NCBI GenBank assembly: GCA_030549495.1
Contig: JAUIRK010000998.1
Span: 1-64,000, forward strand
Source: Nectonema munidae
Lineage: Eukaryota > Nematomorpha > Nectonematoida > Nectonematidae
DNA: 64,000 nucleotides
Direction of reading: 5' to 3'
Made by a program: the position numbers and the translations under genes. Shown here in pieces: positions 32,920 through 45,098 of the stretch (the first letter of the stretch is position 1; every line of letters starts with the position of its first letter). Below the pieces are notes generated by a model that did not search any database, was not told the origin of the DNA, and worked only from the letters and a program-made list of their open reading frames with translations.

Positions 32920-33440
32920 CCCTCGATTGACGGACTCTATGTTTTTTTCGCTTACAAAATTCAAACGTCAGTTACGGAAAATTTTAATATAAAAGCCTTA
33001 TTAACGATTACCATGTAAATGTTCATAAAATAATGAAGTTTAATATTTTAAGAAAAAAAATTATAGTTGCGTTTCCTATTTTTTCAGGAAGAATTAAAAT
33101 GCCCAATTTTAAAGAAAAATTAAAATAGATGGCGTTAAAAAAATTTATTGTAAGTTAAAAAAATTTATAAGCAATCTTAATTTTTATTCAAATAATAAAA
33201 CTTTGCATCATTTATATGATATAATTTCATCCCATAGTGTCCCGGTTTTTTAGAATTGTATATTTTGATTGGGCATCCTCCCCTAGACGTCACAAGCTGT
33301 TCATCTATGGTAACGGCAGAATGAGGATTCCAATATAATGGAAACACATTATAAAAATGGTCATGTATTTTTGGTATAGGACTAATCTTGTTGTTAGAAT
33401 TTCTACTTTGTGTAGCAATGATACAGGTTTGAGTACTTTG
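32920..33440 (-). pseudogene. piggyBac fragment, D/E lineage
   Basis: The left end CCCTCGATTGACGGACTC at 32920 matches the D/E terminal repeat, with ATAA in place of TTAA. AGATGGCGTTAA lies at 33127. From about 33410 down to 33215 the minus strand reads SPIPKIHDHFYNVFPLYWNP, HSAVTIDEQLVTSRGGCP, KPGHYGMKLYH and NDAKF, including the first catalytic Asp (arginine-flanking F replaced by S). The rest of the core is deleted between there and the 3' terminal region. It is a solo 3' remnant. Confidence 0.85.
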
Positions 33441-33650
33441 TGTTTGCCGATCTTAAAAACAAATTTTTGCATCTCTAATATCAGAATCAACAAGGAAACC
33501 TACAAAAATCTCGGTTTACGAACAATTACGTTCATGTTTTTCAACTCTAAATATAAACTTCGTATCTCTTAAATTTTCAAGGAATGATTTGTTGAAAAAT
33601 TAAAATAACTAATTATTATCTATAATTAAGATTTCTAAAAGTTAAATTTT

Positions 33651-35165
33651 TTATTTACAAAAGTTTTTTATTTGAACATTCACGTGACGAACATTTCGCT
33701 TTACGAACAAGTTCAGGGAACGAACAGAAGTGAGTAGCTCTGCACTCTGTTGTGATGTAGCTGCAGGTGATTCTGTATTGGCCAATGCTGACACAGCATT
33801 GCTGAGGATTTGCTGATCTGTGAAAAGCTGTGCTATTGAGATGTCTTCATCCTCCTCCCACTCTTTCATCCACTCCAGGAAGGTTGGCTGCTCTTGTTCT
33901 TCTCTGGAAATATTGACCAAGTTCTGTTTCATGAGATCCTCCCCAGCTTCCACTTCTGCTTGAGAGAATCCCCAGAAGTCTTCATCTTCACCATTGTCAT
34001 CTTCATTCTTGGGATATGGAAGACCCTTGGACCAGAAGTTAATAATACACTTTTGTGTGATGTCACTCCCCTGGCTGTAGTATAAATCGCATCCTTGATG
34101 TTAAACTTTTTCAAGAAATCTACAACATCAGCATTCTCATCGACGATCGCTTTTACAATATGTTTCTTGTGGTTACTCTTCACTGCGTTGATGATGCATT
34201 GATCACGTGGTTGACAGAGAGATGTAGTAATCTTTAGAAGATAGTATACTGTGATCTTTCCATCCTGGGATCGAAGACACTCTGCTGAGGGGTGGGCAGG
34301 ACAATTATCGAGCAGGAATACTGCTTTTTCTTCCTCTCCAATCTTCCTCAGATGGAACAAAAATGTTGAAGAACCATTTTTCAAAGAATTCACCGAGGCG
34401 ATAGATGAATGAGTATACTTGAGAGGGAGTTTGTTCATGTTGACATTATTCAAACAACGAGAAGCTCTTGACTTGCCAATCGCAAGGGGCTTGATCTTAA
34501 GTGTTCCTGCTCGGTTGCAAGCTAGTAGAAGGATCATCTAATCCTTGTTTTTTTTCACCCCTGGTAAGCTGGGAGAAGTCTTAGGTGCCAGAGTTCTTCT
34601 TGGAAAGAACTTGTAATACAGTCCAGTTTCATCAGCATTGAAGATCTGTTCTTCACTGTAGGTATTTGTTTCAATAAACTGGTGGTATCATGGAAGGAAG
34701 AGTTCAGCAGCCTGTGTGTCAGGAGAACAAATTTCTCCTGAGAGTGACTTTTACTTGATTCCGTGACGTCTTTGGAAGCGTTACAGAAAACCCGTGGAAG
34801 CTACGAACCTAGTATCTTTTTCTCCATGAATCTCTTTATGAAACTTCGGAGCTTAAGCCTGAAGGATGCTGCCAGAAATGGCTACATTAGTGTTGTTCTT
34901 CGGAGACAGCCAATCAAAAGTGGCTTTATCGAAGGCAGGATCTGCAGCTAACCTTGCTCTCTTTCTCTTCAGCCCATCTTGTCCATTCAAATCTCTAACG
35001 AAGTCTCTCAGTTTCTGTTCATCTCGAATCTAACCACGTAGTGTGCCTTCTGGAACTCCAAATTCTCTTGAGACTTTAGCTTGTGAATCTCCTGTTGTCA
35101 CTGCTTCCAACTTTTGATCGATGGCATAATATTTCCTTTTCCGAGTTGGAGTTTGTTTTCTCATG
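33651..35165 (-). pseudogene. Jerky/Tigger-like (pogo) transposase, broken
   Basis: In protein order: TRKRKYYAIDQKLEAVTTGD with QAKVSREFGVPEGTLRG, a psq/CENP-B helix-turn-helix (one stop follows); DPAFDKATFDWL; IFNADETGLYYKFFPRRTLA, with the first catalytic Asp; then from 34537 RAGTLKIKPLAIGKSRASRC; EEKAVFLLDNCPAHPSAECL (second Asp); and TTSLCQPRDQCIINAVK (third Asp, consensus QPMDQG). The acidic C-terminus (33651-33953) has FLEWMKEWEEDEDISIAQLF. The layout matches JRK/Tigger genes. At least three stops or frame changes break it. Terminal repeats were not identified. It ends close to the piggyBac fragment on the left. Confidence 0.88.
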
Positions 35166-35546
35166 TATAGATGGACAATTAATAGCGAGGTGATCTGTGG
35201 ATATTTTGTAAAAATTCACTAAAGATTGCCAGGTGTGTACAGTTGAGTTGCATGTGAATAAATGATTGATTTCAAGTAAAAATGCAGGGGTTTATATACA
35301 TAGGAGAGGTGTCATGAGTGTGTGAGTTGCATAAGACAAAAACGGGAAATTGCCTTGACCAGCGGATTAACGGATTTTGTGTACTAATGGTGGGTGTATT
35401 AGGGGGGACTATATTATATATTATATAAACATTTCAACGAAAAATATAGTTTTCATGAAATAAAACTCCAATTTTAAAGTTAAGTGATTTGAACTTTTAT
35501 GTAGAATTTTTGGAATGGTACTTATGTAAAATATTTTTTGAAAATT

Positions 35547-36290
35547 TCATCCTATATTCCCTGATACCGTTTCTCCATGTACTTGATATCTTGGTGAAAT
35601 CGTTCTCCATGCTCTTCTGATACGTCTCCGAGATGGTTTCAAAAAGTCCAAATGAGAATGCATGTAGTGCATTTTTATTGACATTTTACAACTCATTTCA
35701 TAATAACTTTCAAAGAATTCTGCATTATTCTTGAATGTTTTTAGCTTTTTTATTCTATAAAAATCATACACAGCATTTCTAATTTTTAATCTGCGACATT
35801 TGATTTTCTAGAGAATCGGAAGAGCATTTTTTAACTTGTGGTCTTTTACACCTGGAGACAAGAAATTCCAGTCCTTCCATCGTGATTCTAATAACTCATA
35901 GTATGATGTTGTAAGATTCTAATCCTTTATCAAGTTCATCTTGATTTGGATAGTGATGTTTTTCTTCAATGAGCTCAGTCTTTATTGGTATCCAAATAAT
36001 ATCACCATCTGAGTTATCATCTTCATCAGAATGCTATGATTGTGAACAAACTGGAACTGGCAACTCATCCCTGTGTGGAACCGATGCAATTGAAGAAAAT
36101 ACATGGATAAAAAAAGCTTTTTTTGTCTGTTGACTTCTTATAAACAGAAAAATCAATTATACAAAAATAACAGTCATTCAAATGATTTGTTCTTCCTCTC
36201 TCCATATTCTTTGAATTGCAAATGGCATAGACCTTTTTCCACGCATCCAACCTACCAATGTTGATTTACAAGAGCCACAAATTACATGTG
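35547..36290 (-). pseudogene. Decayed copy of an arthropod orphan protein family
   Basis: Scattered minus-strand blocks match a repeat-associated protein family that I recall from many arthropod genomes and whose function I do not know. Upstream (about 36290-36080) are CGSCKSTLVGWMRGKRSMPF, NHLNDCYFCIIDFS and PHRDELPVPV. Downstream (35771-35560) are NAEFFESYYEMSCKMSIKMH, YMHSHLDF and, in another frame, EEHGERFHQDIKYMEKRYQG. The order is the one I remember for the family. At least four frame changes or stops occur. It may be carried by a transposon. I cannot give it a function. Confidence 0.6.
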
Positions 36291-36299
36291 GAGCCCAAA

Positions 36300-37985
36300 T
36301 TTTATCCTGATCTCATATTGGCATGCCAAAATACTTTTTATAGGCTGTAAAATACTTTGTATTCGAAGAAATGTTAAACTTGCCTTGTTTAGGCCCAATA
36401 ATAAATTCACCACAACATATAACAAAATAGCTTTTAATTTACATATCCTTTTAGCCATTTTAGAAATTTCTAAGAAAAAAAAATTTAAATCTTGAATTAA
36501 AAAAATATGTAATTTTTTAATTGCTAATTAAAATATTATATATAATAATTTGTTGTTCTTAATAGAAGTAATATAAAATACCGATTATTGAGAAGAATAT
36601 TGATGTTCAATAAAAAAAAATACCAATGATATCACTTATAAAAAACATTGAAATATAGAGTGAAACAATTTTTTTACATTGTGTAATCAACCGTATAAGT
36701 TTCAAAGTTTGATAAATTTTCTTTATAGTTTTTTTTGTTTTTATTTTCAAAGACTTTTGAATGTATAATATAAATTGTTTTATTTAAAAAAAAAGATCTA
36801 CAAAGCCTCTAGAGTCTAGAATTTTTAAATATAGCAAAAAGCTAACACGAATCTTTGGCGTAGCCAGGTTTTATTGCCGAGCTATAAAAAATTTAATGGG
36901 GGAGAGGGAAATTGCAGATATAAGGTAATTAGAATTTTTTATGGTATCATATTTATTTTCTCATAGGGCCAGAAATATTATTAAACCAGGCCTGGTACTC
37001 CCTCCCCCTCTATTTCTTTTTTAGTTCTCTGAAACGAAGTATGAAATGATTCAGGGTTTTAATGGCTAGAGTATATCTTTTTATGTCCATTTGACTTCTA
37101 AAGAATAAAAGATGTGTAGATGATGTAATTTTTTTTAGGAATGTGAATTTCTGATGTTAAAAATATATAATACAATAATTAAAATTCTTGCGTTTTAAAA
37201 AACTTGTCAAAAAGGAAGCCATTATTATCTCCCAGTGATCTCATATGAGATCGGTTAGTTTAAGACTGGTTTACAGTGTTGCTGTTATCTTAATTTCATT
37301 GCTTTTATTTAATTTTTAGAGTTGTAATATATATCGATCGCTTCTTTTTTTGGAATTTTTGTGTTTCTAGAAGAGTCAAAAATTTGTGTTAAAGTAGACA
37401 AAGGTGATTTTTTTGAAAAAAACTTTTATACGCGAGACTGAAGATATTAGTTGATATAAAAGTGTAACGATTGCTTTATTATTTGAATAAACACAAAACT
37501 AATATTGCATTTGTTAAAAACTATATGTACAACATTTAAGTAAATAGATGACAATTGAAGATTGATCTCATATGAGAACAATGGGACAATATGTTGTCAA
37601 TTGTGTTTATGTAAGTAAGCATAAAAATTTTCATCAAAGCTTGTCAAATGGTTCTTGTTATATTGGGTTCAAGAGTGTATGAAGACAATTTTGCTCACAT
37701 GAACTTTTCTTTCAGTAGAAGATGTGATAAATGGACATACTTTGATTGAATGATCTAACACATGCATTGATAAAATCATTTGCTTTTACAGTAATTTGTT
37801 ATTACATTTTGAAATTGATAGCTTGAAAACAAATAGGGTATTTAAAAGTTTTATTTCAATAAAGCACACTTTTTATTCAATTTTTGAATTAAAATTATGG
37901 AAAACAGCTTAGGCAAACTTTCTTTGCGTAAAATATCACCATTTTACAGGGAGGCAAACTATGAAAGACAAATATGCATACCAAA
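36300..37985. other. AT-rich non-coding sequence
   Basis: No gene seen. Two copies of a GATCTCATATGAGA palindrome occur at 37231-37247 and 37563-37577; a diverged copy (GATCTCATAAGAGAT) lies near the 3' end of piggyBac F at 44948. They may mark the 3' sub-terminal region of piggyBac L. Confidence 0.5.
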
Positions 37986-37993
37986 AAAAAGAA

Positions 37994-38475
37994 TTATTTG
38001 TGGAAAACTTTGAAAAAATGATCGTTTAGGAGACGTAATGCCTTTATTGTATCAGAAGAAGTATCTCTTACTAATAGATCATCGAATCGAATAAATCGAG
38101 TACAATACTTTATTTCATCTTTGGACAAAGTGCTTTTGACAAATGGAGATCCTATAAGGGGTTTATAGATATCATCATATCGTATTCTTTGATCTTTTGA
38201 AAGACCAAGCCAGTACAATGAAGCAAAATATCCAAGAAGTACATCAATAGTAAAACTTGAAGAAAATTTGCTGATTTGATGATTTCGATCCATAAATTGC
38301 TCCTTATACTTCATATAATTCTGCGTCTTTGTGAAAATTTCAGTTAGAAGTTTCGTAGTGAAAAAAAGGCTCCAAATTTTTTCTGGAGATGATCGTCTTT
38401 TAGATTGATTTTTGGGACCCGGAGGTACTCACGAAACATTGCGTAAATTTATGATTCGGCTTCTACCTCCACTTG
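37994..38475 (-). pseudogene. piggyBac L transposase N-terminal half, intronless
   Basis: It reads SGGRSRIINLRNV, VPPGPKNQSKRRSS, KIWSLFFTTKLLTEIFTKTQ and then straight into NYMKYKEQFMDRNHQ, VLLGYFASLYWLGLSKDQRI and YCTRFIRFDD. This aligns with the A/C/D/E lineage on both sides of their intron, but here the two parts are continuous with no intron. One stop lies after NVS (about 38430). Nothing of the DDD core remains. Confidence 0.82.
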
Positions 38476-39532
38476 ATGTAGGGAGACTTTCCTTAGTGAA
38501 ATATATGAATGACGCCACTCTTCGAGATCAAGTCTTCAGAAGTCATGAGGTATCAAAACTTGGTGCAGGAAGAATTGGATGAATCTTGTGATTAGAAAAC
38601 AAAAACAATTGGCTGGTGGAGTAATTTTCCACGGCTCGTAGTTGAATGTCAAGCAAGTAAGAGATACCGATGCACTTTTAGAGAAATCAAATCAAAAAAT
38701 TGAAATTGTTGAGGCTTTCAAGGTTAGACGAGTATAGACCAATGAAAAAATTTGGTTTATTTGACACAAGCGACATAAATATAAACATATAAGTTATACG
38801 ACACTGGTGAGGTGGATGAAAACACATAAGTTTATTCGTCACCAGTAACGTAAATGTAAACACATAATTTTATTCGGAACTCGTGGTGTAAACACGCCAG
38901 CATGCAAGCACGTATACCCACACAACACAGTTTTCTCATTGTATTTGAAATCAATGAAAAAAGTTGTTACAGAAGGGATGAATATGAGAAAAGAAATCAC
39001 GGCTAAAACAATCTGTTTGGAGCTTTCAAGGTTATGAATCCTGAAGTTATTTATTATTCTTCATTTGAAGTGAACCTTATCTACGACACGTATTTGTCGT
39101 TATTATACTTTGCATCTTTTTTGAACTTGTCTGTTATTTTTCAAAATGTTTGTTTTGTGGATGATCGGAAGTGAACACAATGTTCTAAACTCTTTACCTT
39201 ACTAATTACTTTAGGTAATTACAAAGATGTTATATGACCTAACATTTTATTACTGATGTTTTCCAAATTGAGAAGTATAAGTGAAAGAATTAAAATTTAT
39301 TGAGAATTGAAAACATCAAAAGTTAGATGGCGTTAAGAAAACAAGAAAGCCTAACATCACTATTTCTTGGCTTTTTCACTATGGATGGCTTATGGAAAAT
39401 TTGGAAAACATTTAAAAAGCCATTGTGTACTTTAGTGTAAATTTTTTATATTTTTTTCAAGAAAATTGAAAATGGGCCTCAGCGGCCCTCTTTCACCATC
39501 TAAGGTAATAAAATTTTCCAACCATGCGTGGG
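37994..39532 (-). mobile_element. piggyBac L, 3'-truncated
   Basis: The right end is CCCACGCATGGTTGG (inverted), bordered by TTAA at 39533-39536. AGATGGCGTTAA lies at 39325. The transposase N-terminal half lies at 37994-38460. The catalytic half is missing to the left, where no PGBD motif follows FFKVFHK. Confidence 0.75.
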
Positions 39533-39556
39533 TTAAAAAACCATATATATACCTAT

Positions 39557-40558
39557 AACGGCTGAATGGGTCAAATGACACATATATATATCTGTGTATA
39601 TTAAAAGATATATCAAAACAAACCTTTATTTATTATTAATTTTAACAATTACTGGAACGTGTTTTTTAAAGCATTTTTTGCAATATTTGCGTTTTTCATT
39701 TTTTGGAGCAGAAATTTTTCTTTTCAAAGTTTCTATCTTAAAATAGCATGTTTTTGACGGCTTTAGCACAAAGTTTCGCCTAGTGAAAGCAAGAATTTTC
39801 GTCTACTTGAAACTTCAAGTTCAAATTCTTACTTATTACATAGGCATTTAGACAAATTATGTCCAATAAATTAAAAAAACAGCCAACGGCCATCTTGTTG
39901 CAGGCTTAGTAAAGTATGCTTTTAGCATTTGATCAGCAGTGTCTACACCTCCTTTGGTGGAGTTGTAAAACAAAATCGCTTCAGGTTTTTTTATGACTTT
40001 CTGAAATAGCATTGGTTATTGATGAAAGTAAATATACTGTTTTATTAGGTTTTGTTTTATAACTAAGCATCATTATTCCTTCTGGACTAAATAAAAATCT
40101 CGATGCAAACACCGGAGTCTTTTATCAAACTTCAAATAAGGATGAATTTCTCTTTTGTTGGCTCTTACTGTACCACCAAAGTTGTTTTTTTATTCAGAAG
40201 TTTTTTTGCTAAACTAAAGCTTGTAAAGAGGTTGTCTGTAGTTACATTCAACCCCGTGTTACAATATTTTTTCATTAGTTTTAAAACTACATGCTCACCC
40301 AAACTTGCTTCTCTATCTTCTTTACCTGTATACGGGTAGGAATCCAAAACGTAGTATGTATCACTGTCACATAGCATCCAGAACTTTATTCATTTAAAAA
40401 TTAAAACTTTAAAAAAATTTATTATAAAATCTGAATTTTTTTTAATGTGTCTTCAAAAGAAAACTAACAAGATTTAATCATTTTTTATAAAAAAAAATTT
40501 TCTAGCATTAAAATAAATTATACTCCTAACTTGGGTCAATTGACCCATTGTCGACGTT
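39557..40558 (-). mobile_element. piggyBac S, internally deleted
   Basis: The inverted ends are AACGGCTGAATGGGTCAAATGAC (left) and AACGTCGACAATGGGTCAATTG (right, inverted), with TTAA at 40559-40562. The left TTAA has decayed. It begins about 20 bp right of the end of piggyBac L. It holds the C-terminal part of a distinct piggyBac lineage. Confidence 0.75.
39600..40395 (-). pseudogene. piggyBac S transposase, C-terminal half
   Basis: In protein order: DSDTYYVLDSYPYTGKED, ASLGEHVVLKLMKKYCNTG, LNVTTDNLFTSFSLAKKLLN (second catalytic Asp), RANKREIHPYLKFDKRL, the SYKTKPNKTVYLLSS strand pair, then degraded matches to the TKGGVD block (TPPKEV in one frame). It ends with YCKKCFKKHVPVIVK near 39640. 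RANKREI is diagnostic of the lineage close to the original moth piggyBac. At least four frame changes. The N-terminal third with the first catalytic Asp is deleted. Confidence 0.82.
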
Positions 40559-40704
40559 TTAAGTTGTAAAAAATTTCAGACTTTCTAGAGTTAAGTATAT
40601 TTTCACAATGTCCAAGTGAAGGATTTTTTTCATTACAAGAAATAGTAGAAGATTTGATATCATTTTGTGATAAAGAAAATGTTGAGTTCATGAAAGGGTC
40701 CTCA

Positions 40705-40937
40705 GACATTTCGCCCTATTATTTTCATAAGACAGTTCGTCCCACGGACAATTTGGCCCATTATTTTCATAAGACATTTTGTCTCATGGACAATTCGCCT
40801 CACTATTTTCATAAAACAATTTGCCCCATTATTTTCATAAAATAATTTTCCTCATAATTTTCATAAGACGATTTGCCTCATGCTCAATTTGCCCCATTAT
40901 TTTTATAAGAGAATGCGCTCTATTATTTTTATAAAAC
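40705..40937 (-). repeat. ~41-bp minisatellite, array 1
   Basis: Degenerate units of CCCCATTATTTTCATAAGAC followed by AATTCGTCCCATGGACAATT, about six copies. It is interrupted by the hAT at 40946 and resumes at 43793. A related array is inverted at 57836-58060. Confidence 0.88.
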
Positions 40938-40945
40938 CTCTAGTC

Positions 40946-43784
40946 CAGTGCTTCTCAACCTTTTTACGTCCATGCCCCACTAGACGCCTCTTGAAAACTT
41001 CGCGCCCCACCTATATAAAAAATATTATTCATGAAAATTTCTAGAACTTTATTCACTACAACTCCATTACTGGCTTGATTTTTCTTAGTAGCTATAATTC
41101 AAAAGGGATTTATCTAGACGTGTGATTAAATAAACTTTTTATTGTTATGAGCAAATACAAAAGTTTCCGAAAAAGTCAAAGTTTATTTTGGTTCACTTCG
41201 GAAAAATGAGGATCTGCAAAATGCAAATTAAATTGCAATAATTTAATATAATTTAATTGCGTTTAATTTTTTTCTTATTTGGTAAAAATTGAGTTAACTT
41301 CAGTCTTAAGTCTCCTTGCTTGGTAATATCTAAAGAATTTCTTTTTTTCAGGATCAGATCATTTACACTGCTAAAACCGCATTCTGCTAAATATGAAGAG
41401 GGAAATGGTAGTAATAATTTTCTTGCAAAAAAAGTTGAATTTGGGTATTTCGCCTCAACTTCATGAGAAAACTACTCCATTGTACCTTTTATCGTAAATA
41501 GAGCTCGAACCGAAGCATCACATTGTAATTCTGCAATTTCGTTTGAAAAGTGAAATGGAACATGACAGAGATCCACCAGCATTCGCTGCGTTACCCATGA
41601 TGGAAAACAAGTTTCTTTCAAGTCGGAAAACATTTCTTGAAAATCTTCAGATAAAATTTTCAAATGAATAAAAATAACAATTGAGGCATTTTCGTTTGGC
41701 TTATATATGCTGACCCAGTGGAATCCATCAAACCTTTTAACAGAAAGTTTTTTTGTCATAGTCCAATCAGTGATATAAAGCCAAATATCTTTGTTTTAAC
41801 ATCTATAAGTGTCTTATTTTTTCCCTGAAGTTGTTTGTTTAGCATATTTAATTTGCCAAAAATGTCTGTTAAATAGCTTAAATATGTTTTACCATTAACT
41901 GTTTTCAGATGCGTCATTTCGGGGTTGTCGGCTAAAAATATACTCAGCTTTTCAAATAGTTCCATAAATCTTTTCAAGCCCTTAGAAAGCCATCTTCATC
42001 AGTATTAAGAATAAGCTTCACATGATTGGCACTGTTATCCTCACAAAATTTTTTAAAGAGGCGCTCAGATTTTGCATTAGATTTGATAACATTTATACAA
42101 CTTATTACTGAATTTAATACCTCATTGAGAGGACAACCAATCTCTTTCCCATCATCACAGGTGCACCATCAGCTGCACACGATGTGATATTTTGTATTGG
42201 TATATTTTTTGTATTCAAAAAGATTTCACTTTCTGAAATATATCCAATGCCGTTGTAGAGGTTTGTAATGAACTACATAACAACATCTCTTCAACAAACT
42301 GTTCATTGTCAATATATCTCACACAGGCCCGTCGTCAGGACACTTGTCCAGGGGGGGGGGCACGCATAAAAATTTTGGGGCACCAATTAAGTTAATAAGG
42401 GAGTGAAAAAATACGTAACGTCCGTTTCAACAGCTATGCTCACTCACAGACGGACAGTTGACAGGTGGACGAAACCGAAGATATCAGAATAAACCCCAAA
42501 GCATGTTACTAGTAATTTCAATCTAATCAGTAAAATTGTAAAAACAAACCCAGAATCTGAAAGTAGCAAACAGTTATTTATTTACAAGCTTAAAATTTTT
42601 TTTCGATTATTTTTGCAGTCTTTCAATACTTCATCAAAATCTAGAATCTTTGTGTATTCGCGCAAAAACGACAGGAGGACAAGGTTGCTTTTCCGCTGAT
42701 GCGTCATGGATCGTCTATAGGATGTCAGCACTCTCGTTAGTATGATTCTCTTATGAGATTCTCACATAAGCAGAACTTTGGTGTTTAGACTTAAGTGCCT
42801 CAAGACGGCCAAGTTTCATCGATTCATTGCTCAGAGTTTGGTGACAAAAGACAGAATGGCATTTTTTCATCATTAATAGAGGGTATAAAACCAAACTTTA
42901 AAAACTCTTCTGAATACTGACGTATCTTCTTTTTTCCTGTAGATTTCACTGAGAGATCAGATTTGAAAAAAGGAAAAAATATAAGAAATAATATAGATTT
43001 AATGTTTATGATTAAAAAGTGCTATATTTTTTGATAAGAAAAAATATAAATAGGAAAACTTTTTATTCTCATAATATATAAATATAATACAATGAATATA
43101 TATTTAATAAATAATTGATATTAAAATTCACAAAAATTACGTTACAAACGTTTTGTTAAATAACTTTGTTTAAAAGTTTCAACCAAGTTCAAACTTTGCA
43201 AAGCTTTATTTTTCAAATAATGTCAGATTGTTATTAAATACGCCAGAATTGTCAATAAGCCAAAGCTGTAAATATTTTTTTGCTTAAATTTTGGATTAAC
43301 TAAAATGTCGAAGTCCCCATTTTTTTACTCTATAAATAGAAAACTTGATTTTTTTAAAGTAATGTACATTTAAAGTGATTATCTTAATCATAAAATTTGT
43401 TAAGTTTATGAAAGTTTTGAAAATGTACACTCAATTGTTTATATTTATATGTTTTTGGTTTATTCAGTTCTATAAATTTCCTTTTTATCTTTTGAAAAGC
43501 TTTATCCTCGTCTTTGCCTCCAATAAACTTCACAATCTCAAAAAGCACAAAAAAATGTACTTCATAAAATGCAACAAAAAGCCCTCTATTATACCCCATG
43601 ACAAAAGGCTGATAACCCATTACAAAACCTCTAAGGCCTAAGCCCACCTCGAAACCACTTTTTCGCGCCCACCTCAAAAGCTACACGCCCACCTCAAATT
43701 CTCTACGCCCGCCACTCAACTCTCCCCCTTTTTCTTTCTTTTTTATTGTTAATCGTATGCATTCTATTTTGTTGAGAAGCACTG
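40946..43784 (-). mobile_element. hAT-3, 2839 bp, exact TSD
   Basis: The ends are CAGTGCTTCTCAAC and, inverted, the same 14 bases. The octamer CTCTAGTC is duplicated exactly (40938-40945 and 43785-43792). The flanks are the 41-bp minisatellite on both sides. CGCCCCACC / CGCCCACCTC repeats lie just inside each end. The CAGTGxTTCTCAAC end is typical of widespread hAT families. The right third (42330-43660) is non-coding and includes the possible end of another insertion (CAGGCCCGTCGTCAGGACAC then a G run at 42325). Confidence 0.93.
41290..42200 (-). pseudogene. hAT-3 transposase (ZBED5/SCAND3-like), broken
   Basis: In protein order: SCAADGAPVMMGKR (catalytic Asp), LNEVLNSVISCINVIKSNAK, RLFKKFCEDNSANHVKLIL, RFMELFEKLSIFLADN, YLSYLTDIFGKLNMLNKQLQ, GK, then NASIVIFIHLKILSEDFQEM and FSDLKETCFPSWV. 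Finally LLLPFPSSYLAECGFSSVND and LRLKLTQF form the C-terminal dimerisation domain. This is the ZBED5/FAM200/SCAND3 type. The His-rich HREALA block and everything upstream of the DGAP motif are missing. At least two frame changes. Confidence 0.85.
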
Positions 43785-43792
43785 CTCTAGTC

Positions 43793-44130
43793 CTTTTATT
43801 TTCATAAGACAATTCTTTCCATTAAAAATTTGCTCTATTTTTATAACACAATTCTTGCCATAGACAATTTACTCTATTTATGCAGATCAATTAGCACTAT
43901 TGTTTTATAAAACCGTTTTTTCAATTTTTTACACTCTTTTTACGCTTTTTTCATAAGACTATTTTTCATAAAACGGTTTGGCATATAAAAGTTTTGCCTA
44001 ATATCACAACTCATCTCAATAAAAATAAATAAGAATATAAATTTTTTTAATAATTTTACACATAATAAACAAAGATGGATGAAACAAATAGCATATGAGA
44101 CAATTTGTCCATGGGGCGAATGTCTGTCGA
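43793..44130 (-). repeat. ~41-bp minisatellite, array 2 and flank
   Basis: Continuation of the 40705 array after hAT-3, followed by a 130-bp flank (CATAATAAACAAAGATGGATG, CAATTTGTCCATGGGGCGAA) that recurs inverted at 57838-57960. The start of piggyBac F coding sequence overlaps its right edge. Confidence 0.82.
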
Positions 44131-44840
44131 CCGTTGAATGATGAGAATTTAGGAATAAAACTCGTAAAAGATGCATTGCCAAGATCAAAATTCCAAATCA
44201 TGAAAATCATTCTTCATTTTTGTAATAATGATGAAGCTAAAGATAACAAACACGATAGAGGTTTTAAAATAAGGAAGTTGATTGCAATTGCACAAGAGTC
44301 ATTCATAAAGTTTGGTATTTTTAAAACAATTCATCCGCGGAAAGCCAATAAGATTTGGATATAAACTTTGGGCGTGGTGTGGCTTTTCTGGCTATTGTTA
44401 CAACTTTGATTTTTATTGTGGAAAAAGTTCTTCAAACGATGAACACGGCGATTTATTACTTGGAACAAAAGTGGTGCTAAATATACTGAATGTTGTGAAG
44501 CAACCTCAACCCCATTCTGTCTTTTTTGATAATTTGTTTACTGGATATGGATTACTTGTTTATCTTCGAAACAGTGGTTTTCAAGCAACTGCAACACTGC
44601 GAGAAAACAGGCTAAATAACTGCCCCTTAGAAGATTCAAAGAAAATGAAAAAACAAAAGCTACGATTACAGATTTGATTCTAATGAAGCAATTCTTTTTG
44701 TTAAATGGCTTGACAATGTGTAATCATTTGAACACCTTTACAAAGTACAAAACGCTGGATGAAAAATTCCTAAAGTAAAAGCTTCTGTCAGTCAGCCAAA
44801 TATCTTCAAGAAGTACTCTAATTTCTTCTTATCACTCAAA
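44120..44840 (+). pseudogene. piggyBac F transposase fragment
   Basis: PGBD2/3-type blocks: ALPRSKFQIMKIILHFCNND, KHDRGFKIRKLI, then, in another frame, FLKQFIRGKPIRFGYKLWAW, GDLLLGTKVVLNILNV, HSVFFDNLFTGYGLLVYL (second catalytic Asp), ATATLRENRLNNCPL, WLDN and VSQPNIFKKYSNF. The SIDE-MVPYFGRH block with the first catalytic Asp is deleted just before KQFIRGKP. Sequence after the FKKYSNF block no longer matches, so the third Asp and the zinc tail are gone. At least three frame changes. It is a relative of piggyBac B. Confidence 0.82.
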
Positions 44841-45008
44841 AAAGACTTACTATAGTCTTATCTCTTATTATTTGTAATTTTTTTCTTACGTATTGTCAAA
44901 TAAATAATTTTTTCATTATATTAGTTTTTGATACCACATGCTACCACTGATCTCATAAGAGATAAATTTATTTTTCTTTTATTTTACAACAAAAAAAAAT
45001 TCTTTTTG

Positions 45009-45098
45009 TAGAGTGTTATGTGTATAGGACTATGCTCAAAAAGTAAAAGTTCGTAAATAAAATCTCAAGACTTGACATTTTGTGAGATAACGGGTTAA
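45009..45098 (+). repeat. 90-bp direct repeat, copy 1 (end of piggyBac F)
   Basis: TAGAGTGTTATGTGTATAGG through GATAACGGG-TTAA. It is identical base for base to 48147-48236. Copy 1 directly precedes the left end of piggyBac E. Confidence 0.97.

Larger units (their letters stand above)
44120..45098 (+). mobile_element. piggyBac F (PGBD2/3-like), 5'-truncated
   Basis: It begins abruptly within coding sequence at the minisatellite flank. It ends with the right terminus ...TGAGATAACGGG bordered by TTAA at 45095-45098. The last 90 bp (45009-45098) recur exactly at 48147-48236, on the far side of piggyBac E. Confidence 0.72.

Noticed and set aside
43375-43677. Opposed 88- and 97-residue frames
   Set aside because: They fall in the non-coding 5' part of hAT-3 and resemble no transposase block.
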